From contig VZTJ01006074.1 of assembly GCA_013397795.1 (NCBI GenBank), positions 1,345,915 to 1,409,914 of the forward strand: a stretch of DNA of 64,000 nt. The letters run 5' to 3'. The position numbers were made by a program, and so were the translations under genes. The notes below the pieces were generated by a model. That model worked only from the letters and a program-made list of their open reading frames with translations. It was not told the origin of the DNA and did no database searches. Shown in pieces: positions 26,930 to 38,933 of the stretch; within the stretch, counting starts at the first letter, position 1; every line of letters starts with the position of its first letter. The stretch is from Orthonyx spaldingii. Its lineage: Eukaryota; Chordata; Aves; Passeriformes; Orthonychidae.

Positions 26930-27025
26930 TGATCCTGACTGGACACCAGGTAGCCACCAAAGCTGCTCTATCACTCTCCTCCTCAGCTGGACAGGGGGAA
27001 GAAAATAACAATGATAAAAAAATCA
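26930..27025 (+). mobile_element. Fragment of an avian LTR element
   Basis: GATCCTGACTGGACACCAGG, then AGCCACCAAAGCTGCTCTAT, CACTCTCCTCCTCAGCTGGA and CAGGGGGAAGAAAATAACA, resembles a common avian LTR start (about 'CTGGACGCCAGGTGCCCACC' and on to 'CAGGGGAGAGAAAATATAAC'), recalled from memory. Only the first 100 or so bases are recognisable, and similarity fades after 27025. It is most likely an ERVL-type LTR relic. Confidence 0.55.
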
Positions 27026-30000
27026 TACAAATTTTTATGAGTTGTGGAAAAAAATTTTGAAGTGTCCCCAAGTTAAGGTAGCCTGTGGAGTAATAGGAAA
27101 AAAGGATCAAACTTTCCCCAGCTAACTTTAGCTTCCTTGTTTAATCAATGTTGCTTCTCAGGTTGGTGGAAAGAGATGCACAGTTGTGAACAGGAGTGTG
27201 AAAAGAGGGTGTGTGTGTCTCCACAGATGCAGAGACTGGATGCTGAGCATGACAACTTCAGTTTTAGGGTAGTCTCAGTCTGTGGGTCTAGTTCAGCCTT
27301 CTTGTTTTCTTTTTTTAATTGTGCCACATTCCAGTCATCCATTTGATGATCAATGGAAGGTCCTGCTTTGATATCAAGCTTGTTACTTTCTTGGAGCAAG
27401 CACACGTGGAATAAACAAGAAGGGGTTGCTGTTGGGTGTTTCCCAAAGGGGAATTTCTGTCTGCAGAGGTGATTGAGACTTCTTGGCTCTGAGGTGGAAG
27501 GTGGCGTGAGAGTCAGGAGAGCTGCTGTGTGCCTGCTGGGTTTCATTTCACTGTTTGAGTGGGAGTCATCCGTCAGTTTTCCTCCTGGTCCAGTGGCTGA
27601 CACAAGCAGGGAACCTCCATCCTGGTGGTCTGATAGATGATCATTTCAGTCTATAATTTTTACATGGGCCTTGAGGCAATTTGCTCTGGCCTGCAAACAC
27701 AAGATACAGCCACGCTGGGTGCCAAAATGAGATGTCAGATTGCGCTTCCCTTTTCAGTGAGATGAGAAATATGCCTTGGACATGAACGCATTCATCTCAG
27801 AGGCCTGCCTGCAAACCCCCCAGGTTTTCCTATAAGGGAATAAACCTGACATCCCTGCACTGAGTGAACTCAAAGAGGCCTATGTGCCCAGCTCCTCTGC
27901 ACATACACTGGGATTTTATCTATGCACCAGGAATTTACACAGGGGTGATGGCAGCTGCCTCTGCAGGGTTGACATCCTGTCCCTGCCAGTAGCCTGGAGA
28001 GCCCATGGCAGCATCTGTGGCACGAGCACATCTTGTACTCCACCAGGTTCTGCTGCATCCCGTGGCACTCCACAGCATCCTGCTGAATCCCATCATGTCT
28101 GTCTGCAGCCTGCTGTCCTGTCACTGGAGCAGAATTCGTTTGCTTTTTCTAGCTGTGCTGGTGCAGGGGAAAGGTGCTGCCTTCCCAACCAGCCCTCCCT
28201 GGCTCATACAGAGAAGGCAACCAAATGTGAGTGAGGTGGTTTATTCGGTTGTGGCCTTTTGACTGAATATATGTACTGGGGTAATTTAGGGCAGGGAGAT
28301 GGCTCACTCCTTAGCCGGTATGTAAACATGTCTCCACTTCGGTTACAAAGGACTGGAGAGAGGAAGCTGAGTGCCAAGATTTATGGAGCCACATGTTTAT
28401 CAAGGAGATGAAAAGAAAGAAAACACCTTATTAAAGCTCAGCAGCATTGTGGCATCTTTTTTCTTTTTTAATGCTAGAAAAAAAGTTATTTCTCCCCACT
28501 ATTACTCTTTGCTGGCTTGCGTGTTATTTCGTTATTGGGTCTAAAGCCCATCTGCTTGCCCTGCACTGCCAAGGAAAACTCTAGAACAGAGAAACCCTGC
28601 ATGGGAAACTCTTGATGACTGGAGCGAGGCAGCAGACAAGTTTTCCTTTGTGTGATGGTTTGTTTCGGAGGTTTGTCACAGCCTGACACAGGCTGACATA
28701 ACTTGCTGTGCCCAGGCACCACCCAGCCCCTGGATGTGCCCCATGCAGAGCCCAAAGATGCTTGGTGCCTTTGGGCTGGGGACAGCTCTCCCAGAACTCC
28801 ACACCCTTTAAAATTGAGGGGAGGTGTGATTGGGACAAACGTAGTGATAGGGTTAGCTAGCAGTGTGTGCTATTTTGGGAAGCTCAGTTTTCAATGTATT
28901 ACGGTGTTTTTCCAGATTAACAGTGGTGTAAAAATATCCTGACCTTTTAAATTGTCTTCACAAACCTGTCTCAAACAGGTTTCTTAATAATAAACCTCAC
29001 TTAAAACTGAAGCAAATATAATTGAAAATATCACAGATTTTAGTTAGCAATTTCTTTTTTGACTTTGTAAGGAGCAAAATGTGGTTTTCCTGCTTGGAAA
29101 CCCTTGAAGCAGAGCTTTTGTCTCAAGGCACCTAGTTGCAAGTTCAAAATCTCCACGTTGCTTACAAATAAATGACACAGGGGTTTTTTAATAACTTATT
29201 TTTTCCTCCCTCTATGCATGAGCACTTTCTGTTTGTAGATAACAAGTGGTTGGAAATGAAAGCCAGGAGTGGATATAAGAGCTTTTTGGACTTCAAGCAG
29301 GTGATAAAAGAAAAAGCCCACACTGTGGTAATACAGTCACTTCTATTTCTTGGTTTTTTTTCCTGCTCCAAACAAACACCAGAAAATGTAAATTGCTGCT
29401 CTCTTCAGACAACACTAAATTACCTCTAAGCAGTGTTCAAAAGTCTATTATTTAAACAGAAGAAGTCTGCATGTTTCCTTCTGCTTTCTTTGAAAAACAA
29501 AACTGTTCTCCTCTTCAAAACACAGCGGTGGGCTCTGACAGCTCCTGAGCACAGAGTTACCCCTGGCCTGGCCCAACCAGAGACAGCGACCTCTGGACTG
29601 TGCTAGAGGTGCCAGCTGTGGACGCATCCTTGAGAAGGGACAAGGATGATCAGCTGAATAGCTGTCCCTGACACAGGGCTGCCAGACAGGAGAAATTACA
29701 CACTCACAGCAGCTCTGGAGAGGAGAAGGAGATGGGATGAATCTTCTTTATTTTTGAGGCAGGTTTTCTCTGCACATTCCACAGAATGGAAGATAGTGGG
29801 GGTGCAACCTATACCTGTAAAATTGTTTATGTGGTAAAGCTCCTCCTGGTGCACACAGACTTAGCACTCATGGCCCAGAGTGGTCCCTTGTCAGCCGCCC
29901 TCTCACTCACAATAATGAGATATTTTGTATTTTATTTTTCTAAAGGGCCCGTGGGACAAAGAACAAAACCTGGCTGTAGTACATGGGATGAAACCGTGAT

Positions 30001-33000
30001 AATGCTACGTGAAGAAGTAAAATTGGCTGAAGCAAGATCCCAGTGAATGTTTATATCAGACTGGGATGAGAAAAGAGAGCTAGGGGGAGGAGAATTGTCC
30101 ATGGGTGCCTGTTTGGAAATGTATTTGGATATGACTTTCCTCTGCTTGCACTGCTGCCTCTGGAGGGAAATGTGCGGGCCTGGGAGGTGCTCCATGCAGT
30201 GGAAAAGGTGCAGATTTGCCAGGGGCTGGGAGAGGCCTGGGACAGTCCCTGACTCCCACTGTGACCCCTTCCTGGGGGCAGGTAGGGGCAGAGGTATCCA
30301 CTGAAACCTCTCAGCATTTGATGTGTCCCCAAAACCTCATGACAGGAGTCACCGCTCGACTTCAGTCCTGGATGAGCAGGAGCCATCTGGCAAGGGGGCG
30401 TTTGCTGGTGGGCTACAACAGCAGCCAACTGAATGCAATAAAACCACATGGGGTATTTTTGGAAAAGCTGACATCTTTCTTTCTCTCTTTAGCACTGAAT
30501 AATCCAAGAGCCTGGCTTCCTTGCACTGTGGGCCTTGCTGAAAGCAACACTCAATGGGCAGGAAATGCTGCCACCTGGTTTTGATGGTTGCAGTCACCAC
30601 CAGTACATTTGGATATAAATTAATTAATTCACTTTTAGTCTTCAAAACTCCGAAAACTTCAGATGAACTGCAGGTCTTGGCACCTACACTGACTGATAAT
30701 TTCCATGGGCACCCAAGGGCGAGGAGCCTTCGCCTGCATTGCCTCCCGCGATGTCATCATTTGCCCTCAGTTTCCAGATGATGCCAACTCAAACTTTCTA
30801 TTTCCATCATCTTACAAGGAGCTTTTAGCCATAATGGTTTTATTGAGTTCTTGAGTGTTAAGCAAAACAATCCAGCAATGAAGTTAATTGTGTCTGCAAA
30901 ATGACAGGGATCTTACAAAACTGCAAACACCCAGCCCACTCGGGATAAAAATGGTTCATGCAGCTCTAACAGTACACACGGTTGATTGAGAGTTTGTTGG
31001 TAATTTGGGTTTTTAGTAAATATAACCCCCACATTTTCATCAGCAGTTTGATTAAAAAAAAAGGAAGAGCTTTGAATTTTCAGGTTTTTAAAGTGAAAAG
31101 CTCAATATCCCCCTTCTTGGTCTCAAGTTTTGGAGCATTTGCACATAAAGAACAGGACAAGAAGCAGCGTCAGGCCCTTCAGTGGGCAGTTGTGGGGAGT
31201 GTGAAGGACATGTTAGCCAAGATGCTACTTAAACAAGAGGCATCTCTGCTGTTTTCATTAGCACATTTCCATTTATTTCTAGGTGTGTAAATGGTGAGCA
31301 ATACCTCTGTCATAGTTTGGGTTTCTGAAAGTCCAAGTAGATTTTTGTGGGCGTTGTGTTTTGGGGACAAAAGTGAGGAAGGGTGGAAAGGTGGGAACTG
31401 CATCCAAGCAAGTCTGGCTGCAGGGACAATTCAGTGCCTTCATGCACATAAAATGGGTGGTCCAGGAATAAACTTTTGGAAAATGTGATGAACAAGCACA
31501 AGCAATATACCACTGGGAATTGTGGGCTAGGAAATGCTAACTTTAGCTACAGTAGTGCTGTGTTTAAGCGTTGTGGGGCCAAAGTGAGAGGCCCCTTGGT
31601 CCAGCTTTGAGTCAACACTGCCCCTGGAAACCTGCACCCTGTCCTGACTAGGGGAGCTGCCCAGACAATGAAGAGGAGTTAAAGTCCCAGCACGTCTCCC
31701 TGCAGAGGGAATGGGCACTCCACATGGTTTGAGCAGCTTTTATTTGCCTTGGCCAGCTCTTCACTGACACTTTTCCCAGTCTCTCAGAAGGCTCTTTCAA
31801 GCATTTTGTGTTCACTAACAGACTATTTCCATGAAGTGTGTATTTCCATGCATTGTGCATTTCCATGCTGCAACAACAGCCATGAGCAAGCTAAGTGCTG
31901 ATGTCTTTAACCGCCTTTTAAGAAGGTTCTTGTTTAGTCACGCCTCACTCAGGGCTACATCACAGATAGGTGCTATGCAAGACAAGCTGATGGAACAGGA
32001 CTTTTACAGCTGACCCAACTGAGTCCTTCCGGCAGCAGAGCTGGCTGCAGGACCTGGCTGTCTTAGCTCGCCCTGGCAAGGATATGCTATACCTCATCTT
32101 GGAAGGATTTATGTAGTGCTGCACTTCATGTATCAAGGGAGACATTACTGCACAGAGCAAACAGCTGTACTTAAAGCCACATGGAGGCTGCTGCTCAAAA
32201 TAGAGACAACTCCTCGTGCAGCTATATAGAAAAAAACTTCCTTAAAAGTTAGTATTTTCTTTTAATTGCTCTTCTTCCATAGAGATAAGGCATAGTCCTA
32301 ACGGTTGCTATTTTCAACAGTGGCTTCTAATTCTAGATTTTTGAGATTTAGGGGTGGCCATCCCCCAGGAAACCACAGGAAATTTTAAAGCACACAAAGC
32401 ACCATGATCACTCTGAATGTGTGATAACACTACAGGGTTTCACAGCCCAGGACAGCTGGAAAACCCTTGTCTGGATGTGGGTGTCCAGACCCAGAGATGT
32501 TTGTAAATCTTTCCCTGTTGAACCTCTTAAGCTAGGGCAAAACATCTTGCTGTTTTTGTGTTTTTCAGCTGAAGATACATGGGCTGTGATCACACAGAGT
32601 CTCCTTCAGCAGAAAGGACCCTCAGCGAGAGGCACATGGGGTGACCAATGGAGCCATTGCTACTGGCAAAGGTGGCTGTCATCCCCGGGGCAGTGGCCTC
32701 TGTGCCGGTGCTTCAGGGGACCCTTCATGAGGCAGCAGAGGACTCCCCATAGCATCTTCCACTGCAGGAAGTGCAACCATCCCAGGACTTTCTGATGGCC
32801 AGGATTCATATTGGAGAGCATGGGAGAGAAACATGAAGGCGTTTATGCAACGGCACAGGAGATTCCTCATGGAGCAGGAAGTTTCTCTGCCATGTTATCT
32901 GTTGCTTCCCTTCCTGGTCACTGCCAGGACACTGCAGGCAAATTTGTGGTCTCAGCCTAGTGAGCAGTGAAGGGCTGCTTGCCCTGGGAGGGCATTGGGG

Positions 33001-36000
33001 TCCCTTTGCTATGGCTCCTGCCCTGGTTTTCAACACAGGGGGGAACTGTGGGACCAGTACTGGGACCTGCCCTGGTTCCTGGCTTGGGAGAGCTCCTGAC
33101 CAGGGCACAGCCAGCATGTTTCTCTTTGCAAAACAACTGCCGACCTCCATCTCAGTCAGTATTTAGTTCAGTTCCAACCCCATTATCCATTCTCAGCTGC
33201 AAGTAACAAACCAAATTCACTTGTGGTGCAGCTCCAGTGAAATTTAAGCTTGATGGAGTCAAGTCCACCAGCAGGCAGAGAGGGAGATGTGCAGAACCTT
33301 TACAAAGGCAAAAAAAGGCAGCTGGGAAGCTCTGAAGATCCCCTTATCTCTCCACCAGCCATGGGACTTCAGAATAGCACCCAGCAGTGCCTTTCCTTCC
33401 CCACTTTGCTATGTCTGCATGACCCTGCCTCTCACAATTTCTGCAGGGCCTATGACACAGAGCTGTTACTGCACCATCACAGTGCACGGCTTTTATCAGC
33501 ATCATTTTTGGAACTGCCATGTGTGCTCTGTTACAAAAGCACATGGCTGCATTTAATGCTGGACAGAAAAATGCCCAAGGCATATATCAGTCTGGATCAA
33601 GAACCAAGTGCTGCAAAACCATGAGACTTTTAAAAATGTATTTATTTAGTTCAAGTTTTGATGCAGATTTATGTTTATGTTTTATGAATTGTCACTCCCA
33701 GATGATTCAAGCACATGCAGTTCTGACAGTTTATTTTAAGCTGAACATCTCCAGTTACTGAAAGCAGTATTCATGCAAAACCCTTTAATATAGCAATTTT
33801 AATGAGTAAACCTCCTCAAATCCTCCATATCTTGTGTTAGTGGATCAAGCAGTCAGTAATGTTTAGGATGTGTAAGCCTGGAGCAGAGCAAAAGGTGAAC
33901 ATGACACTAGAAAGGTGGCTCAAGGCACAACAAAATAGTATTTGTTGATTAAGTGGGTAGAACCTTCAGGAGATGTACTGGGAGCAAGCACAGACTGCTG
34001 CCCTGAGCAGTGAACTTGGGGTGAATAAATAATAAGGCAAAGTTCAATGCAAGGTAGTTGAGGAAGTCATATAATAGAAGCAAGAGCAGTCTCTGAATAA
34101 TTTGAAAAGGTCTGAGGAAATTTTCATCAGGGGGTAAGGCTGTGGTTCCACAGCCAGTATAGGAGGGTGGCAAGCAGATTCATGACTGGGCACACAGAGC
34201 AGTGATGTATAGCTGGAAAAGCCTGGAAAAAATTCTGGAAGGTTGTTTTGTTCCTGTTTTAACATTTATATGCCCAGTTCTAGTGCCCTGGCATATGTGT
34301 GAGATATAATTTCCGAGATTAGAGAGTCAACTAGGTAGAAGACTTCTGGCTGTTTCTAAAAGATATTTATACATCCAGAAGAAATTTTTGAAATGGATAA
34401 ATAATTGAGGATTTGGTTCACATAAATAAGACTAAGAAGTCTGGAACACTGTGATGCTTAATTCACAACTCTCTTCTTAGTCATTAATTTCATCTGGGCT
34501 ACTTCAGCCAGCAATGTCAAGCAGACATAGAAGTGCTTGCAGAATTCAGTGCAAATATTTCAAACAGTGTACAGGGGGCTATTGTTGGTAAAAGACCAGA
34601 CACAGGTATTGTTTTAATTGCCTTGTGGAATCTTTTAATAAATAGTTGCATGCTTTTTGTGGATTAACCTCACAAATTTAAAGCTTTGTTTTGCCTGATA
34701 TAACAACTGCTCAATTGCACCATCAGGAAGAACTTTACGAGTTTATTCTATTTTATTAAAATCAATGTATACAGCTTCAAAAAGCACTTAGTATTTATTT
34801 AGCTAAAATGTTTCAAATATTAATAGCAGCTTCAAAATGTTGACAAGCCCTAAAGCCCAGCAAGTAACATGCTTTGATATATTTGTGTTCTGGCAGCTGA
34901 AGAGAGAACTGATTTAAAATGTAAATAATTAGTTTGCTTAATATTTTCTTTCCAAATGTGAAATCTGTTTGGGCTTTTTTTTCTCCAAACTGTGGTTTAA
35001 ATTACATTTTGTTTATATTATTTTACAATGGCAACAACTTGCTTGCTGACATCCAGCTGACCTGGTTCTTGCCTTCAGGTAACTTGCTGTGCAGGTTTGG
35101 CACATGTTGGCCTCAACGTGGCACATCTTCCTACCTATCTGTGGGCACACCAGCAACCCTGCTGTGGTCACTGCTCCAATAAGGTCAGCAGGATTATTTG
35201 GTTTATTTAAGATTAAATTAATACATTTTGGAAGGATTGCTGTTGTAATAAAGATATTTTATCTTTTAGTACAAAGGGATTAATTTATACCTTGGGTATT
35301 TCAAAATATATCTCTTAAGGATTTTTTTTTATTTTGCAACACAATAGAGCAGTTATGGAGGACTGATTCCCAGCTGGGGCAAGTCAGCTTGCAGATATTG
35401 GAGAAGCTATGATGGTTACAGCAGCTGAGGATTGAGATCTACAGTTTCCCTAAATATACGATGCAGATGTACACCTCACACTCACAGTGGCAACTTAGCA
35501 CATCTATCTGGCAGTGCCTGAGCACCTCTCAGTTCCAAAGGAACCCTTCTATCCCTTACCTACAGAAATAATCTTTGAAACTGGAAGTACAACAACTAAA
35601 TCGAATCTTGTGCTGCAAAGGCATGGCCAGAGAAGAATTCAGGCTCTTTTTGAAAAGAGTATCAAGAAATACAGCTTTGAGCCAAAGCCCAGGGATGCTC
35701 CAGCCCTTTCTGCTGCCAGCAAATGCCACGAAGGCCTGTGGGACACCAACCTCGCTGTGAAAAGATGCAGAGGAGTCAATAAGCTCAGGAGATCCTCACC
35801 TGGCTGTTAGGACTGCTACAGTAGCCAAGAGAGGGCACATATGTTCGACATCCCTGGCAAGCTCCTGCTATGACCCCCTGACACTCTTAGACTGAATTTA
35901 ACATCCTGCAAACCTATGAACCCTGCCCACCTGGTATCTGACACTGTGTCCTTCTGTAAGATCCTGTTTTACAAGCAGATGAAGGTTTCTAACCAGATGG

Positions 36001-37653
36001 CAACACTTACACATTTCAAAGTGTCATTTGATTTCTCCTCTGACATTAAAAGACATTGCATCTCCACACGGATGAGTTATTTACAATGGCAATCTCTGCA
36101 CAGGGTATGTTAAATACAGCCAGCAAACCTTGCAAAAAAATTACCTGCAAAGTCACCCCAACAGTTACTATCAAGACCAAGAAGGCTGGTAGAGCAAGCA
36201 GAAATACCTGAACACAGAGCTGTCTCCCCCAGCTAGAGACCTTTGCAAAGGAGGTTTCTACAGCTGAGCCGAGTCCTGCAGGCTCCCCTTCCCGTGAGTG
36301 GAGAGCGCTCTGAGGGCACGGGATCCGCCCTGCTTCAGAAGTGTGTGTCAAGACCCACACTCCTGGCTCATGTTGGCACCAACAGGGCAGGTGCCCACCT
36401 GCTTTCGTGGAAACCCAGTGGCCACTCAAACTGCACCATTTCTGTCACAATTAATAATGCAGAGGAATGCCAACATGTTTTCAGCCAGCAGTGAGTTAAT
36501 AGGTGTGCTTTCCTCCACTAAAACCTATACATATAAACCAATGTTCCTCTTTAACGCAAGGATAAAAGGAAGAAGCTCTGCTCCAGGTTCATTTTTTTCA
36601 AAGCTGTTCACAGGAGACTGCAATAGTGAGTCCCTTAGTGCATTTGTGCTGTCCCTAGTCAATTCTAATCCCAAAATGCAGTTTAGTTAAATGTGGATGT
36701 GTCATGTTTCATGAAGGTAACATATTTACAGGCTGACTGCTCTTATTTACATTGCTTTCATCTCTTCCTTTCATTGGCATTTTACAGTATCATATTATCA
36801 ATTCAGCCTTTGGGAAAGAGGCCAGTGTATATAAATCTTTGGAAAAAAAAGATCCTGAGTGGATTAGCAAGTGACAGATGGCAGGCACTGTGTCTTACCA
36901 CGCTGAGGCAATCCACACGGTAGGCAGGTTGCCAGGCACAGAGCATGGCATGAACACGTTGTGGCCTTACACAACTGATAGCAAGCAATGCAAAGGCCAT
37001 CTGAAAACAATGCAGTGCAATGAGGAAAAGTGCAGCAGATAGTTCATATGCAGTCATGGTGACCAGGTGTGAAAGAACTAAGCAACATTCCAAGGCTAAA
37101 GCCCCTGGGATCCATCAGGCTGGCACAGGGCAGCTGCACACCCATGTACCAGTGGCAGTGTGTGATTTACAACCACGTGAGGTCGGCTCAGGCATAACCT
37201 CAGAAAGCAGTGCAGCTTCCTGCTTTTGGGACTGGAGATAGACTGCTTTACACCAGGCTCAAATACCTCTGCTTAGCATGTACCCTCACAGCCAGTCATT
37301 CGGCTTCACCATCCCCAAGAACTCTGTTTAACCTGGCTGAAACAACAGCAAAGGTGCCTCACAAAATTCCCCTCTGCCAGTCCTTCACCTCACTAGCAAG
37401 TAGAACAGACCTCTTCAGTACCAGTGGCTGTGGTAGTGCTCCAGCACTCTAGATCACAGGCTTCCCAGCTCAAACTCTACAGCAGACAGGATGCAACAGT
37501 TTTTTGCCACCAAATCCTTCCTTACAAACCAGCAGAAAGCTTTCTGTACAGCATGATATAAGGCCATGCTCAGCCAAACACCAGCGACTCCAAGGGAAGG
37601 GCTGAGTTACAATTAATGCCAGACTGGGAAGTCACTTCGCAATATGGATGGTC
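27026..37653. other. Intergenic DNA downstream of ATP10A, no gene seen
   Basis: The longest frames (152 codons at 27145-27603 minus, 132 at 30051-30449 minus, 130 at 36298-36690 plus) show no domain, no repeats of known families and no splice partners. Except for the short dispersed repeat at 34012 I recognise nothing. If synteny with mammals holds, this is the start of the ATP10A-UBE3A interval. Confidence 0.65.
34012..34046. repeat. Dispersed repeat pair, copy 2 (unknown family)
   Basis: This is the counterpart of 7044-7080, in the same orientation. Flanks beyond about 30 bases do not match by eye. Confidence 0.5.
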
Positions 37654-37654
37654 A

Positions 37655-37664
37655 TTTATTTATT
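37655..37664 (-). terminator. Candidate polyadenylation signal AATAAATAAA (distal)
   Basis: Two overlapping AATAAA hexamers read on the minus strand about 565 bases after the ATP10A stop. This could be an alternative or the main 3' end. No strong GT-rich element follows immediately, so I rank it below the proximal site. Confidence 0.35.
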
Positions 37665-37834
37665 GTTTTATCATGACACATCAAATGCTATGGATGTAAT
37701 ATCAGAACATGGTGTCATTTATAAAATACCAGTATTATTAATGTGGTGGTAAGTTACTGTTAACATTTACAGAGAGGTGTATAATAATTTCATATCTTTG
37801 CCTCAGTGACAAAACACTCTGGCAAGCAGACGAT

Positions 37835-38227
37835 GGATGGAATACAGTGACTCTTTATTATCATGGTTTTTCCTCCTTGATTACTGAATGGCCTATAATG
37901 ATAGCAATAATTGTTGCTGAATCTAATTCTTTTGAATATGGTAGATAGATCCTTTGCTTTTACAGTATGTGTCAGAATAAAAGAGAAGCATCTGAAAAAT
38001 AAAGAGAAGGCATTTTCTTACAAAATGAGATGAAAAAATAAAACAATATAAATGGAACTTTCAAGTGTTTCTTTTTATATTTAAAGCTCTTATTTCAATA
38101 AACTGTATTTAAACATTCTTAAATAATCTTTCTGTACCTTTGATTTTCCATTTCACCTTTGGAAACAGAGTAATCTCACTATAAATGTGTGCAAATAGAA
38201 AATATATAAATATATTTATGGCCCATG
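37835..38227 (-). other. ATP10A: Probable ATP10A 3' untranslated region (far end uncertain)
   Basis: This AT-rich sequence follows the stop codon on the minus strand and has no further conserved frame. It ends here at the first plausible cleavage region, just past an AATAAA signal at 37859-37854 and before a GT-rich stretch at about 37808-37825. Longer forms reaching the second signal at 37664-37655 are equally possible. The extent is inferred from signals only, not from transcript data. Confidence 0.55.
37854..37859 (-). terminator. Candidate polyadenylation signal AATAAA (proximal)
   Basis: AATAAA reads on the minus strand 369 bases after the ATP10A stop. About 30 to 45 bases further lies GTGTTTTGTC, a GT-rich element of the type that follows cleavage sites. 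The hexamer alone is common by chance in AT-rich DNA. Confidence 0.5.
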
Positions 38228-38933
38228 TCATAAAAAGGTGGTCTCAGAATTGTCATTTTTACAATGATCTGTTGGGGCTCCTTTCATTTTGTCCTGCAAG
38301 TTATTTGAGCTCTCTTCTTTTAAGCCTTTGAAGTCCACATGCAAAGAAGAGCCAAGCACACACATACTGTCCTGTGTTTCATTTTGTAAACTGCTCGATG
38401 ACACCTGTAGAACAGTCCCAATGTGACTGAACAGTGGAGTTGATGTGATCCACTTCAACAAACTGAAGTCTGCTTGGTCAACTGCTGAGCTCCATGGGAA
38501 TGTTGTTCCCACAGGCAACGATTCTACCTCTGAAGTGCCACATCGAACTTCATGAAATCCCATAGACCTTTCCAGACTACATGCTGATGAGGGGAGCTTG
38601 TTTTCCTCATACAACACAGCACCCTGGGGAGAGGCAGCTGCAGTCTGATCTGTTTTATGTTCTGCCTTTGTGTGCTCTCGGAAAAGTGACTCCCTTGTTT
38701 GAGGAGATGTTGGCAAAGGAGTGCTTTGGTTATTAGCCTTATAACAATCACTGGCATTTGAGCCAAGGCTCAGTGAGAAGCTGTCTGCAAAGAGTCGTGT
38801 CTGACATACTGTCTCCTTTACATTCAACCCAGTGAGAAGCTGGGTGCGAGTCTCTGGGGACAGTTTACTCAACTGGCGTCCAAGCTGAAGCTGGGTTGGG
38901 AATAGTGTTCCCTGAAGGGTTCTGTACAGGAAT
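38228..38933 (-). CDS. ATP10A: ATP10A last coding exon: end of M10 and cytosolic C-tail
   Basis: The exon starts after TTGCAG, completes the Arg codon and runs 234 further residues to TGA at 38230-38228. The first part ([20 protein letters not shown]) is the conserved juxtamembrane helix after M10. The following tail is Ser/Thr-rich and poorly conserved, apart from a block [20 protein letters not shown] at residues 849-868 that resembles the end of human ATP10A as I recall it. The extreme C-terminus, ending SETTFL, is divergent. Confidence 0.92.

Noticed and set aside
27145..27603. 152-codon open frame on the minus strand
   Set aside because: No known domain, no splice partner, and overlapping frames of similar size; within what chance allows in 37 kb of noncoding DNA.
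30051..30449. 132-codon minus-strand frame, with others overlapping on both strands
   Set aside because: Locally higher GC lowers stop frequency; the translation is low-complexity with no family features.
1..37653. UBE3A exons
   Set aside because: No HECT-domain or other UBE3A-like coding block was seen on either strand; the gene probably lies further left.
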